Assembly (NCBI RefSeq): GCF_020866845.1
Contig: NZ_CP086594.1
Coordinates: forward strand, 558,001 to 622,000
Source: Sphingomonas radiodurans
GTDB taxonomy: Bacteria > Pseudomonadota > Alphaproteobacteria > Sphingomonadales > Sphingomonadaceae
DNA: 64,000 nt
Direction: 5' to 3'
Shown piece by piece: positions 43,171 to 52,086 of this stretch. Each line of letters opens with the position of its first letter. Positions within the stretch are counted from its first letter, which is position 1. The notes under the pieces were generated by a model. The model did no database searches. It was not told the DNA's origin and was given only the letters and a program-made list of their open reading frames with translations. A program made the position numbers and the translations under genes.

Positions 43171-43524
43171 ATGGAGAGAAACACGCCCGACCCGGGAGCA
43201 TTCTTCCGTGATATGCTCGGCCAGTGGGAAAAAACGGTCAACAGCTTCGGCGGCGAAGCGATGAAGTCCGAGGAGTTCAGCCGCACGATGGGCGCGGCCA
43301 CCGCCGCAACGGCCAACATGCAGGCCGGCATGCAGCAGATGACCGAAAAGGCGCTCGCCGCCGCCAATCTCCCCACCCGAACTGATATTGATTCGCTTGC
43401 CACTCGTGTCGCCGGGATCGAAGCTTCGCTTGCGCGGATTGAAGCGGCGCTGGGCTGCGCGATTACCGACGCGGCCAAGCCACGCCCGACGCGTGGTCGC
43501 AAGCCGCCGGCCGTGAAGACCTAA
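43171..43524 (+). CDS. Short PhaE-like/phasin-like helical protein
   Basis: 117 residues from MERNTPDPGAFFRDML; a GAAAGG site lies about ten bases upstream. Helical, with FRDMLGQWEKTVNSFGGEAMKSEEFSRTM then MQAGMQQMTEKALAAANLPTRTDIDSL and LATRVAGIEASLARIEAAL. The LPTRTDID...LxxRxxxIExxL end is the part shared by PhaE subunits of class III polyhydroxyalkanoate synthases. It is only a third of usual PhaE length. The adjacent PhaC-like gene, whose GTG touches its stop, supports a partner role. Basic tail PRPTRGRKPP. Confidence 0.7.
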   Translation: MERNTPDPGAFFRDMLGQWEKTVNSFGGEAMKSEEFSRTMGAATAATANMQAGMQQMTEKALAAANLPTRTDIDSLATRVAGIEASLARIEAALGCAITDAAKPRPTRGRKPPAVKT

Positions 43525-44598
43525 GTGGCGAACACTTCTACCTTCGACCCGATCACCGCCGGGGCTCGCGAATTCGAGCGGCTGATGGCGCGAAACATCA
43601 AGGGGCTGGAATATTTCACCTCCCCTGCCCCGGTCGTCGGCGCGACCGCGAAGGACGTGCTGATCGAGCGTGGCACGATGCGGCTCAATCATTACCGACC
43701 GCTTGTCGACGACGTGTATCGCGTGCCCGTTCTGCTGGTGATGGCGACCACCAACCGTGGCTTCATCTTCGATCTGGTGCCAGGCCAGAGCATGGTCGAG
43801 TTCCTGCTGCGCGCGGGTTTCGACGTGTTCATGCTCGAATGGGAAGCGCCGCGCCCGCACGAGAAGACGCTGACGTTCGAAAGCTACACGCTCGATTTCA
43901 TGCCGCGTGCGATCGCCCGCGTTATGGCCGAGACGGGCGAGCCGGACGTGAGCGTGGTCGGATATTGCTTCGGCGGCGTGCTGTCGCTGATCTACGCCGC
44001 GCTCAACGCCGATGGCCCGCTCGCAAACCTCGCGACCTTCACGACGCCGGTCGACTTCACGCAGATGGAGATGTTCCAGGCGTGGTCCGACAAGCGCTTC
44101 TTCGACGTCGATCGACTGGTCGACACGTTCGGCAACGTGCCGGGCGAAATGCTGTATTCGTCATTCGACATGCTGCGGCCCGCAACACGCGCGGCAGGAA
44201 ACGTGCGGTTGTTCGACAACCTTTGGGACGACGAATATGTGAAGTCGTTCCGCATGTTCGAACGCTGGAACACCGACACGTTGCCGCTCGCTGGCGAATA
44301 TTTCCGCCAGACGACGAAGCGGCTCATGTGGGACAATGCGTTGCTTCACGGCACGCTCGATATCGGTGGGCGACGTGTCGATCTCGGCGCGATCACCGTG
44401 CCGTTTCTGCATCTCGCAGCCGAGCACGACCATATCGTGCCACGCGACGCCTCTGCCCCGCTGCTGGACATGATCGGTGCGACGGACAAGCACGAGATCG
44501 TCCTGAAGGGTGGCCACGTCAGTCTCGTCGCCGGCCCCAATGCGGTGAAGCGGATGTGGCCGTCTCTCGCCGGCTGGCTTGCCGAAAGGTCTACATGA
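43525..44598 (+). CDS. phaC: Class III-type polyhydroxyalkanoate synthase (PhaC-like)
   Basis: 357 residues, the size of class III PhaC. Lipase-box-like GYCFGG with nucleophilic Cys near residue 148, catalytic Asp in AEHDHIVP and His in GGHVSLV. Upstream NHYRPL, LVMATTNRGFIFDLVPGQSMVEFLL and FMLEWEAPRPHEKTL fit the family. It would join 3-hydroxyacyl-CoA units into polyester in granules, with the preceding small protein as subunit or granule binder. Stop overlaps the GNAT start by ATGA. Confidence 0.85.
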   Translation: MANTSTFDPITAGAREFERLMARNIKGLEYFTSPAPVVGATAKDVLIERGTMRLNHYRPLVDDVYRVPVLLVMATTNRGFIFDLVPGQSMVEFLLRAGFDVFMLEWEAPRPHEKTLTFESYTLDFMPRAIARVMAETGEPDVSVVGYCFGGVLSLIYAALNADGPLANLATFTTPVDFTQMEMFQAWSDKRFFDVDRLVDTFGNVPGEMLYSSFDMLRPATRAAGNVRLFDNLWDDEYVKSFRMFERWNTDTLPLAGEYFRQTTKRLMWDNALLHGTLDIGGRRVDLGAITVPFLHLAAEHDHIVPRDASAPLLDMIGATDKHEIVLKGGHVSLVAGPNAVKRMWPSLAGWLAERST

Positions 44599-45134
44599 CG
44601 CATCGTATCCGTGGGTTCCGCATCGCCGATCGCGAGGCGATGATCGCGTTCGCCGACAGCCTGCCCGACCACGACCTGCTATTCCTCGGGCGTGACTTGA
44701 AGCATCCACGCGTCATTGCCGCATGGCTGGGCGCGATCGCGGAGGGGTGGATCGATAGCCTGATCGCAGAGGATGACGGCGTGATCGTTGGGACCGCGGC
44801 GCTGGTGCAGGATCCGCTCGGCTGGTCGGCGCATGTCGGTGAGATCCGTCTGCTCGTCTCATCGGAACGGCGCGGCAGCGGGGTCGGGCGCGATCTGCTT
44901 GAAGCGATGCTGCAAGTCGCGGGCGAACGTGAATTGGCGAAGCTGACCGCCGCGATGACGCCCGATCAGGTGGGCGCAATTGCCTTGTTCGAAAGTCTTG
45001 GCTTCCGCGGCGAAGCGCTGCTGCGTGATCAGGTGCGCGATCGTGCCGGCAACCCGCACGATCTTGCGATCCTGTCCTTTGATGCGGGGCGGGCAGCGGC
45101 GCAGCATCATGCTTACGGGTTCGGCGCGAACTGA
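44595..45134 (+). CDS. GNAT-family acetyltransferase
   Basis: 179 residues; ATG overlaps the PhaC-like stop. The acetyl-CoA loop is VSSERRGSGVGRDLLEAML (R/QxxGxG/A), preceded by the VGEIRLLV strand and followed by GAIALFESLGF, the normal GNAT order. The substrate, a small molecule or protein amine, is not evident. Translational coupling with phaC suggests a shared transcript rather than shared chemistry. Confidence 0.88.
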   Translation: MTHRIRGFRIADREAMIAFADSLPDHDLLFLGRDLKHPRVIAAWLGAIAEGWIDSLIAEDDGVIVGTAALVQDPLGWSAHVGEIRLLVSSERRGSGVGRDLLEAMLQVAGERELAKLTAAMTPDQVGAIALFESLGFRGEALLRDQVRDRAGNPHDLAILSFDAGRAAAQHHAYGFGAN

Positions 45135-45200
45135 GTTGAGCGGCTTGAACCTTTTACGACAGCCGGCGCGTTGACGCCGGTATTTCAGGAGCTTTCATCG

Positions 45201-46001
45201 ATGGCTAGTGCCGCCGCCCTAAACCAGCCTTCCGTTCAGCCACCGTCCAAGTTACTCGCCGTTACCGAATTGCCACGCGCGATGATCGAGTTCGGAGCGC
45301 TGCCATGGGCAGCCCCGCTGCTAGCAAGCGCGCCGCGCGGGGATGGGCACCCGGTGCTCGTCCTGCCGGGTTTTACGACATCGGACCGCTCCACCGCAGT
45401 GCTGCGCCGTTATCTCACCCGCAAGGGCTATGATGCGCACACGTGGGATCTCGGCCGCAATCTTGGCCCGCGCGCAATCGGGCTGCAGGGCGAGAAGCTG
45501 GTCGACCGGCTCAACGCCGTGCACGAACTGACCGGCAAGAAGGTCAGCCTCGTCGGCTGGAGCCTTGGCGGCGTGATGGCGCGAATGGTGAGCCGGCGCG
45601 TGCCCGACGCGGTGCGGCAGGTAATTTCGCTGGGCTCGCCGTTCACCGGCACGCCGCGCGCGACGAACGTATGGCGTGCATATGAGCTGCTGACCGGACA
45701 GCGCATCGATGACAATGAGGTGCGCGAGCAACTGCGTGAAAGCGCAACTCCGCCGCCGGTGCCGTCGACCGCGATCTGGAGCCGCGAGGATGGTGTTGTC
45801 GCTTGGCAGAATTGCGTTGAGCCATTCGCCACGAACAGCGATAACATCGAGGTTCATGGCAGCCACTGCGGGCTCGGTGTGAATCCGGCAGTGCTTTATG
45901 CTGTGGCTGACCGATTGGCGCAGCCCGAAGACGATTGGAAACCATTCGACCGTCGCGGCTTGATGCGCGGCGTCTTCTATCCGTCTGCTGGGCATGCTTA
46001 A
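45201..46001 (+). CDS. Alpha/beta-fold hydrolase, lipase-like
   Basis: 266 residues from the ATG with CAGGAG about ten bases upstream. Motifs: VLVLPGFTTSD (oxyanion), DLGRNLGPR, nucleophile elbow GWSLGG, then ISLGSPFTGTPRATN, as in bacterial triacylglycerol-lipase-like proteins, and a possible His in HGSHCGLGVNP. No signal peptide. The position after phaC and GNAT suggests polymer or lipid turnover, perhaps as a depolymerase; inference only. Confidence 0.82.
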   Translation: MASAAALNQPSVQPPSKLLAVTELPRAMIEFGALPWAAPLLASAPRGDGHPVLVLPGFTTSDRSTAVLRRYLTRKGYDAHTWDLGRNLGPRAIGLQGEKLVDRLNAVHELTGKKVSLVGWSLGGVMARMVSRRVPDAVRQVISLGSPFTGTPRATNVWRAYELLTGQRIDDNEVREQLRESATPPPVPSTAIWSREDGVVAWQNCVEPFATNSDNIEVHGSHCGLGVNPAVLYAVADRLAQPEDDWKPFDRRGLMRGVFYPSAGHA

Positions 46002-46106
46002 TTGATACAGTCGCACGCTTTGGGCTGCGCGGGTTTGGCATGGCGGGGCCGAGCACGAAGCTTTGGTTTGCCATCGTCGCTTCGCGACTTGGTAATCAGG
46101 GAAGGA

Positions 46107-48425
46107 TCAGGTCAGCTCGAACCAAGTCGATGAGGTGGCAAAGCAATCAGCGGTCTGGCGGACCGCTCCCGACGGAAATACTATGGTCCCACATGTCGCC
46201 CCGTCGCCGAGCGACACGGCAACCCGCAAGGTCCGACCATCAAGCCGGCGCTCGAACGCCATGATCGAACCCTTCGATGAGTTGGCCGGTTCGTAACTCC
46301 CTGCCGTGAATAGCGTTGGATGTTCTCGCCTTAGAGCGAGCAAGTCGCGGATCAGGCGCATTTTGGCCGGGGGATCAGCAAGCGCGCTTTCGTTCGCGTG
46401 GAAATCGATCGGCCGCCGATTATCGGGGTCGACCAGGGTTAGGTCTTCGCATTCGCAACCCTGATACAGATCGGGGATACCGGTAACAGTGTATCTTAGA
46501 CATACCGCAGCAAGGCTGTTGCGCATCGCGACAGACCAAATTTCTACCAAAAAATCGCCTATAGCTGCGCAAAATGCGCTGTTTTTGATCAACGACTTGG
46601 CGAGATCGTTGCAACGCTGCTCATAGGCTTCGTCGGGAGCCTCCCATGACGAACGCAGCTTCGCCTCACGCAGCGCCTTGGTCTGCCAGCCGGCGATGCG
46701 CATCGCGAACGCGTCGTCAGGCGCGTCGGGCCAGGCGCCTAGTAGCGACTGGAAAAGCATGTAGCGGTCACCGCGATCGATCCCTGCGGATAGCGGATCG
46801 GCGATGGCCTCCCAGCGTGCCACTTCCTCGCGCCAGCGATCGGGGATGGCGCTGAGCACCGCGAGGCGCGCGCGGCTGTCCTCGCCGCGCTTGTGATCGT
46901 GCGTGGCGGTGGTGAGCATCGCGGCAGGCCAGTGGGCGGCGCGCTCCTGCATTGCAGCGTGGAAATCGGCGATAGACAGGCTCATCCACGCGGCGTCAAA
47001 CCCGACATCATTACGCGACAGCAGCCGACCGTAGCGGTAGAAAGCGGTGTCCTCGAGCGCCTTGGCGGCGATCGGGGCTGAAAGCTGCTGGAAGCGGCGG
47101 ACCGCTTCGCTGGCCAATGTGGGGTCGCCGGGGTCGGTGCCGGCGAGCCAGGCGAAGATCAGGTTGACGACTGCCCCCTCCCCTGGCGGAACGTGGGGCG
47201 TCACGCGGCGACGCGCCTCGGCGCGGATTGGTTCGTCGCTCGCGGGGGCCGCGCTGCCGGTGCCGTAGGTGCGGTAGACCGGGAAGACCCACAGGAGCCG
47301 CTCAATCGCGCGACGCAGCATGGCGGGCGTGATGCCCGATGCATCGGGCGTGCTGGCGGCGAGGGTGACGAAGGCGGCGACGCAGGCTTCGAGCTGGCCG
47401 GTGAATTGCCAGGCGAGGAGTTGTTGACGGGCTAGAAGCTCCTCGGGACCGAGGTCTGCCGGTCGGCCACTAAGCTCGTGCCAGAGCTGGCCGAGCGGCG
47501 CGGCGCTGGCGGGATCGTGGAGCACGGCGGAGGCCTGTTCCATAAAATCGTAGCCGCTGGTGCCATCGACGCCCCAGTCGCGTGGCAGGGCTTCACCGGG
47601 GCCGAGGATCTTTTCGACGACGATCCACGCGTCGTCGCCGAGCCGGGCGCGCAGGCGGCGGCAGTAAGCAGCGGGATCGGTTAGGCCGTCGACGTGGTCG
47701 ACGCGGACGCCGTCGATCAGGCCTTCGTCGTGGAGGCGGAAGTATAGCGCGTGGGTGAGATCGAAGACTGCGGGGTCTTCGGCGCGGACGCCGGCTAGTT
47801 CATTGATCGTGAAGAAGCGCCGCCAGTTCAACTCGTCGTTGGCGGTGCGCCACCAGGCCAGGCGATAGTTCTGGCGTTCGAGCAATGACTTAAGGTCATG
47901 CGTGGAGGCGTGCGCCTGATCCTCGTCGCGGATCGGGAAGCGGTGTTCGCCATAGGCCACGATCGACCATTGCCCGTCGTGCTGCTCGACGGTGACCGCG
48001 CCATTCGCGAGCGCCTCGCGTAGCGATGTGCCGAGCACCGGAAGGAGGATCGGGCGAGACCAATCGATGTCGAAGACGTCGGCATATCGACTGCCTTTTC
48101 CGTGCCTTAGCACGTCATTCCACCAGGCGTTGGTGCCGGTTGCAACGCCCATATGGTTGGGGACGATGTCGATGATCACCCCCATGTCGCGGGCTCGGAG
48201 CGCCGCGACCAAGCTGCGGAAAGCGCCCTCCCCGCCCAGTTCCGGGTTGATCCGGGTGGGGTCGACGACGTCATAGCCGTGGGTGGAGCGGGGGGCCGCG
48301 ACGGTGATGGGGGAGGCGTAGATGTGGCTGATCCCGAGCTGGTCGAGATAGGGCACCAGCGCCTCGGCATCGGCGAAGGTGAAGCCGGCGTGGAACTGCA
48401 AACGGTAAGTGGCGCGCGGGATCAT
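46107..48425 (-). CDS. treY: Malto-oligosyltrehalose synthase
   Basis: 772 residues. GH13 enzyme that turns the reducing-end alpha-1,4 link of a maltodextrin into an alpha,alpha-1,1 link. N-terminal IPRATYRLQFHAGFTFADAE and YASPITVAAPRSTHGYDVVD are diagnostic; conserved regions are IIDIVPNHMG, the nucleophile in GVRVDHVDGL, acid/base in VVEKILGPGE, and TATHDHKRGEDSRARL. Last gene of the operon, its ATG overlapping the malQ stop (ATGA). Its product is cut by TreZ to release trehalose. Confidence 0.96.
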   Translation of the reverse strand: MIPRATYRLQFHAGFTFADAEALVPYLDQLGISHIYASPITVAAPRSTHGYDVVDPTRINPELGGEGAFRSLVAALRARDMGVIIDIVPNHMGVATGTNAWWNDVLRHGKGSRYADVFDIDWSRPILLPVLGTSLREALANGAVTVEQHDGQWSIVAYGEHRFPIRDEDQAHASTHDLKSLLERQNYRLAWWRTANDELNWRRFFTINELAGVRAEDPAVFDLTHALYFRLHDEGLIDGVRVDHVDGLTDPAAYCRRLRARLGDDAWIVVEKILGPGEALPRDWGVDGTSGYDFMEQASAVLHDPASAAPLGQLWHELSGRPADLGPEELLARQQLLAWQFTGQLEACVAAFVTLAASTPDASGITPAMLRRAIERLLWVFPVYRTYGTGSAAPASDEPIRAEARRRVTPHVPPGEGAVVNLIFAWLAGTDPGDPTLASEAVRRFQQLSAPIAAKALEDTAFYRYGRLLSRNDVGFDAAWMSLSIADFHAAMQERAAHWPAAMLTTATHDHKRGEDSRARLAVLSAIPDRWREEVARWEAIADPLSAGIDRGDRYMLFQSLLGAWPDAPDDAFAMRIAGWQTKALREAKLRSSWEAPDEAYEQRCNDLAKSLIKNSAFCAAIGDFLVEIWSVAMRNSLAAVCLRYTVTGIPDLYQGCECEDLTLVDPDNRRPIDFHANESALADPPAKMRLIRDLLALRREHPTLFTAGSYEPANSSKGSIMAFERRLDGRTLRVAVSLGDGATCGTIVFPSGAVRQTADCFATSSTWFELT

Positions 48426-50284
48426 TCGGGGGTTTTCTCGGTCAATCGACTCGATATTTGAAGCGTTTCGGGACGTCCCAGCAATTTGGCGGAGGCTTGA
48501 GGCATGCGGCGTCGCCAGTTGGGATGTTCGTCGATCGTGCCAGGAATGTTGGGCTGTTCTTCGAGGCCGAGCAGGTCTTCGAGCGGGATGATCGCGAGCG
48601 GCACGGGGGCGTCGGCGACGGCGTTCAGGATCTTGTCGAGCGGCGGTTGCGCGGGTGGCGCGCCCTCGCCGTCGATGGCGTTCCAGAGCGACGCGCGCTC
48701 GACGACGCGCTGCTGCTCGGCCTCGTCCATGCCGGTGCGGCCGAGGCGGCGGCCCCAGGCGATGTCGCGGCCTATCCACCAGCCGGCCATCGTTGGCGTG
48801 TCGTGCGTGCCGGTCATCGCGATCGCGCCGCCGCGCCACTGCGCCGGCGGGACGAAGGCGCCGGCGTCGTCGCGCTCGAACAGGAGGACGCGCATGCCGA
48901 GCATGCCGCGGGTGGCGAGATCGTCGCGGAAGCCGGGCGGGACGGTGCCGAGATCCTCGGCGATGACGATCGCGTTGGCGCGGTGCGCTTCGATCGCGAC
49001 GATGCGCTTGAGGTGCTCGCCGGGCATCGTCAGATAGGCGCCGTCACTGGCCGGTGCGCCTTCGGGCATGACCCAGAGGCGATCGAGGCCGAGCGCGTGA
49101 TCGATCCTGATCCCGCCGGCGTGCGCGAGCGCGGTGCGGATCGTCTCGATGAAGGCGGCGAAGCCGGTGCGGGCGAGCGCGAAGGGATCGAGCGTGGTGA
49201 TCCCCCAGTTCTGCCCATCGGGGCCGAGTGGATCGGGGGGTGCGCCGATCGTGAGGCCGGTGAGCAGTTCGTCGCGGCGGCTCCAGCCGTGGCTGCCGCT
49301 CGAATCCATGCCAACCGCGAGATCGGCGACGAGGCCGATTGCCATCCCGGCGCGCGCGGTGCGGTGCGCGGCGGCGAGGCTCTGGTCGGCGAGCCATTGC
49401 AGGGAGGCGTGGAAGGTGATCCCCTCGGCCTGGTCGGCGGCGAAGCGCTGAACCGCCTCGCCGGCGGGATCGCGATACGCGCTAGGCCAGGCGCGCCAGC
49501 CGCCGCCGCCGAGCGCCGCGTCGAGCGCGTCGAAGCGGGCGTGCGCCTCAAGCCCGGCGCCGCGCTGAGCACGGTAGGCGGCGACGGCGGCGTGGATCGG
49601 CTCGCCGGCGGATTCGAAGGCCGTCCGGAGGTGCGCCAGCCGGGCGGGGATCGCGTGCTGCCAGTCGATCAGGTCGGGCGCTGGCGCAGATGGCGGCGGT
49701 GCGCCGATCAGCGTGGGATCGGCGAGCAGGACGTTGTGGAACAGGCGGGTCGAGGGTGAGTAAGGGCTGAAGCGGCTTGGGTCGGCGGGGAACAGCGCAT
49801 GCGTTGGGCTGATCGCGAGCGCGCTGCAGCCGGCGCGGCCAAGAATGGCGGCGGTTTCGGCGAGCGTACCGAAGTCGCCGTACGCAGTGTCGGCCTCGCC
49901 CCGGAGCGACGGGATCTGCACGGCGACGCCCCAGCCTTTGCGCGGTGGTTGCGGGCAGCGCGGCGGGGCCACGGCGAGCGTCGTCGTGCGGCCGGCGATG
50001 GTGAGCTGGTGATAGCCGATAGCGTCGGGCGCACGCATCTGCCCATCGACGATCGAGAGCCGAGCGGCGGTGCCGTCTTCCAGCGTCAGCTCATATGCGT
50101 CCGCGGGCAATTGCAGCGGCGCGCCGGCTTCGGCGGAGAGGAACGGTACGGCGGGCGGGGTCGTGTCGAGCCGCGCAAGGATCGCTTCGAGCACGGCGTC
50201 GTCGACGCGCTGCGCGCGACTGTTGGCGTCCTGCCAGTCGGGTTGCAGGCCGGCGGCGGCGGCATCGTCGTGCAGGCGGCTCAT
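48422..50284 (-). CDS. malQ: 4-alpha-glucanotransferase (amylomaltase)
   Basis: 620 residues from MSRLHDDAAA; ATG overlaps the treZ stop. GH77 features: N-terminal SRAQRVDDAVLEAIL, KGWGVAVQIPSLRG, FSPYSPSTRLF, nucleophile in IRIDHALGLDRLW, acid/base in VIAEDLGTVPPG, and TGTHDTPTMAGWW. It rearranges maltodextrin chains so that TreY and GlgX products can be used fully. Cytoplasmic. Being third in the four-gene unit ties glycogen debranching to trehalose synthesis. Confidence 0.95.
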   Translation of the reverse strand: MSRLHDDAAAAGLQPDWQDANSRAQRVDDAVLEAILARLDTTPPAVPFLSAEAGAPLQLPADAYELTLEDGTAARLSIVDGQMRAPDAIGYHQLTIAGRTTTLAVAPPRCPQPPRKGWGVAVQIPSLRGEADTAYGDFGTLAETAAILGRAGCSALAISPTHALFPADPSRFSPYSPSTRLFHNVLLADPTLIGAPPPSAPAPDLIDWQHAIPARLAHLRTAFESAGEPIHAAVAAYRAQRGAGLEAHARFDALDAALGGGGWRAWPSAYRDPAGEAVQRFAADQAEGITFHASLQWLADQSLAAAHRTARAGMAIGLVADLAVGMDSSGSHGWSRRDELLTGLTIGAPPDPLGPDGQNWGITTLDPFALARTGFAAFIETIRTALAHAGGIRIDHALGLDRLWVMPEGAPASDGAYLTMPGEHLKRIVAIEAHRANAIVIAEDLGTVPPGFRDDLATRGMLGMRVLLFERDDAGAFVPPAQWRGGAIAMTGTHDTPTMAGWWIGRDIAWGRRLGRTGMDEAEQQRVVERASLWNAIDGEGAPPAQPPLDKILNAVADAPVPLAIIPLEDLLGLEEQPNIPGTIDEHPNWRRRMPQASAKLLGRPETLQISSRLTEKTPE

Positions 50285-52086
50285 CGTTCGATCCACGCGA
50301 CGAAGCGATCGCCTACGATGGCGATTGGGTCAGCCAGCTCGGGCAACGGAGCGGGCACGTCGGCGAGATCGATCGCGATGCCGAGGATCGAACCGTCGTC
50401 GAGGCGCCAGCGCGCCGTGACCGCGGCGTCGCCGGTGGTGTGGGCGCCGAGTGCCTGTGCGCCGGCGAGGTAGGGCACGATCCGGTCGCGGCGCAGCGCC
50501 AACAGATCACGATACAGCGCGCGCCATTGCTCGGCCTGCGGGCCGGGCTCGGGACGGGATTGATCGAAGGTGCTGCGCGCGTTCGGATCGGGGATCCTGG
50601 TGCGCGCGGCCTCGTCCGCGAAGGCGGGGAATTTGGCGAACTCGCGGCGGCGGCCTTCGCGGACGGCATCGGCGAGATCGTCCTGGAACCTGGTGAAGAA
50701 CAGGAACGGCGTTTCGCTGCCGTCGATGTCGCCCATGAACAGCAGCGGGATCTGCGGGCAAAGCAGCAGCAGCGCGGTGGCGGCGCGCAGCTTTTCGGGA
50801 TCGGCGAGGACGGTCAGCCGCTCGCCATGCGCGCGATTGCCGATCTGATCGTGATTCTGGAGGAACGACACGAAGGCGGTCGGCGGCAAATGCGCGCTCG
50901 GGGTGCCGCGCGGGCGGCCATCGTGATTGGGCGAGCCTTCGCCCTGATAGATGAAGCCTTCGCCAAGGCAGCGCGCGAGCCGATCGGCGGGGCGGTCGGC
51001 GAAGTCGGCGTAGTAGGCGTGCGCCTCGCCGGTGAGCAGGACATGGAGGACATTGTGGAAATCGTCGTTCCACTGCGCGTCGAAGGCGGCAGGGTGGAGG
51101 CGATCGGCGTCGTTGTGCTCGTTCTCCAGCACCAGATGGACGTGTCGGCCCGGACTTTCGGCGTCGAGTGTGGCGCGGATCTCGGCCGCCATGCGATCGA
51201 GGAAAGCGACGTCTCGGATCGCATGGACCGCATCGAAGCGCAGGCCGTCGATGCGATAGTCGCGCAGCCACATCAGCGCATTGTCGATGAAGAAGCGCGC
51301 GACGGGCTCGCGCGACACCGCGACCGCGCCGCCCCATGGTGTGTCCGCCGCGGGATCGAAAAAGTCGGTGGCGTAGAGCCCGAGGTAATTCCCGTCGGGG
51401 CCGAAGTGATTGTAGACGACGTCGAGGAACACCGACACGCCGAGGGCGTGCGCGGCATCGACCAGCGTCTTGAGCTCGGCCGGGCTGCCATATTCCTCGT
51501 GGACGGCATGCGGCAGGACCCCGTCATAGCCCCAGCCGCGCGTCCCGCCGAACGCGCCGACCGGCATCAGCTCGATCGCGGTGATGCCAGCGTCGGCGAT
51601 CGCGGGGAGCTGGCGCATGAGATCGGCAAAGCCGCCGAGCAAGCCGGCGTGGCATTCGAGGATCACCATTTCGTGCCACGGTCGCCCGCGCCAATCGCCG
51701 GCCTCCCAATCATGCCGATGATCGACGACCACGCTCCAGCCATGGACGCCGCCGGATTGGGCGTGCGCGGCGGGATCGGGCACTGCGGTGTCGCCGATGC
51801 GGAAGCGGTAGCGCGTGCCGGGGCCGGCCGGGAGGGTGACGGACCACCAGCCGTTGCCGGTTGGGGTCATGCACTGTTGTAGGTAGTCTGTTCCCCGGCG
51901 AAGGCCGGGGCCCAGTTGCGGGAGGGTGCCGTGTGAAACAGTCGTCTCCCCGACTGGGCCCCGGCCTTCGCCGGGGAACAGGGCTGCCTCGTCATCGATC
52001 TCAATCGCGACCGCGTCGGCATCGGGCGCCCATAGGTTGAAGCGCGTCGTGCCGTCGTCGCACGGTTCCGCGCCCCAGCGGTTCAT
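50281..52086 (-). CDS. treZ: Malto-oligosyltrehalose trehalohydrolase carrying an in-frame palindrome
   Basis: 601 residues from MNRWGAEP; ATG overlaps the glgX stop. A CBM48-like N-domain is followed by the GH13 barrel: FLDVVYNHFGPDG, nucleophile in GLRFDAVHAI, acid/base in VLENEHND, and FLQNHDQIGNR. It hydrolyses the alpha-1,4 bond next to the trehalosyl end, freeing trehalose. Residues about 36-66 are encoded by a perfect 29-bp inverted repeat and its spacer, an extra segment lying between two strands of the N-domain. The frame stays open, so the enzyme is probably made with this insert. Confidence 0.94.
   Translation of the reverse strand: MNRWGAEPCDDGTTRFNLWAPDADAVAIEIDDEAALFPGEGRGPVGETTVSHGTLPQLGPGLRRGTDYLQQCMTPTGNGWWSVTLPAGPGTRYRFRIGDTAVPDPAAHAQSGGVHGWSVVVDHRHDWEAGDWRGRPWHEMVILECHAGLLGGFADLMRQLPAIADAGITAIELMPVGAFGGTRGWGYDGVLPHAVHEEYGSPAELKTLVDAAHALGVSVFLDVVYNHFGPDGNYLGLYATDFFDPAADTPWGGAVAVSREPVARFFIDNALMWLRDYRIDGLRFDAVHAIRDVAFLDRMAAEIRATLDAESPGRHVHLVLENEHNDADRLHPAAFDAQWNDDFHNVLHVLLTGEAHAYYADFADRPADRLARCLGEGFIYQGEGSPNHDGRPRGTPSAHLPPTAFVSFLQNHDQIGNRAHGERLTVLADPEKLRAATALLLLCPQIPLLFMGDIDGSETPFLFFTRFQDDLADAVREGRRREFAKFPAFADEAARTRIPDPNARSTFDQSRPEPGPQAEQWRALYRDLLALRRDRIVPYLAGAQALGAHTTGDAAVTARWRLDDGSILGIAIDLADVPAPLPELADPIAIVGDRFVAWIER
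51888..51981. repeat. Perfect 29-bp inverted repeat within treZ
   Basis: Arms 51888-51916 and 51953-51981 are exact reverse complements around a 36-base spacer that pairs partly as well. The arm core is CCCCGGCGAAGGCCGGGG, itself a hairpin. It looks like the GC-rich palindromes that occur between genes in sphingomonads, but here it lies inside a coding sequence without breaking it. Confidence 0.92.

Noticed and set aside
46076..46088. Small hairpin GTCGC-TTC-GCGAC between the lipase-like gene and treY as a terminator
   Set aside because: Only a 5-bp stem with no T-run; a match this short is expected often by chance in this base composition.
50095..51882. 595-codon plus-strand ORF opposite malQ and treZ
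   Set aside because: Shadow of two GH enzymes whose catalytic motifs are intact on the minus strand.
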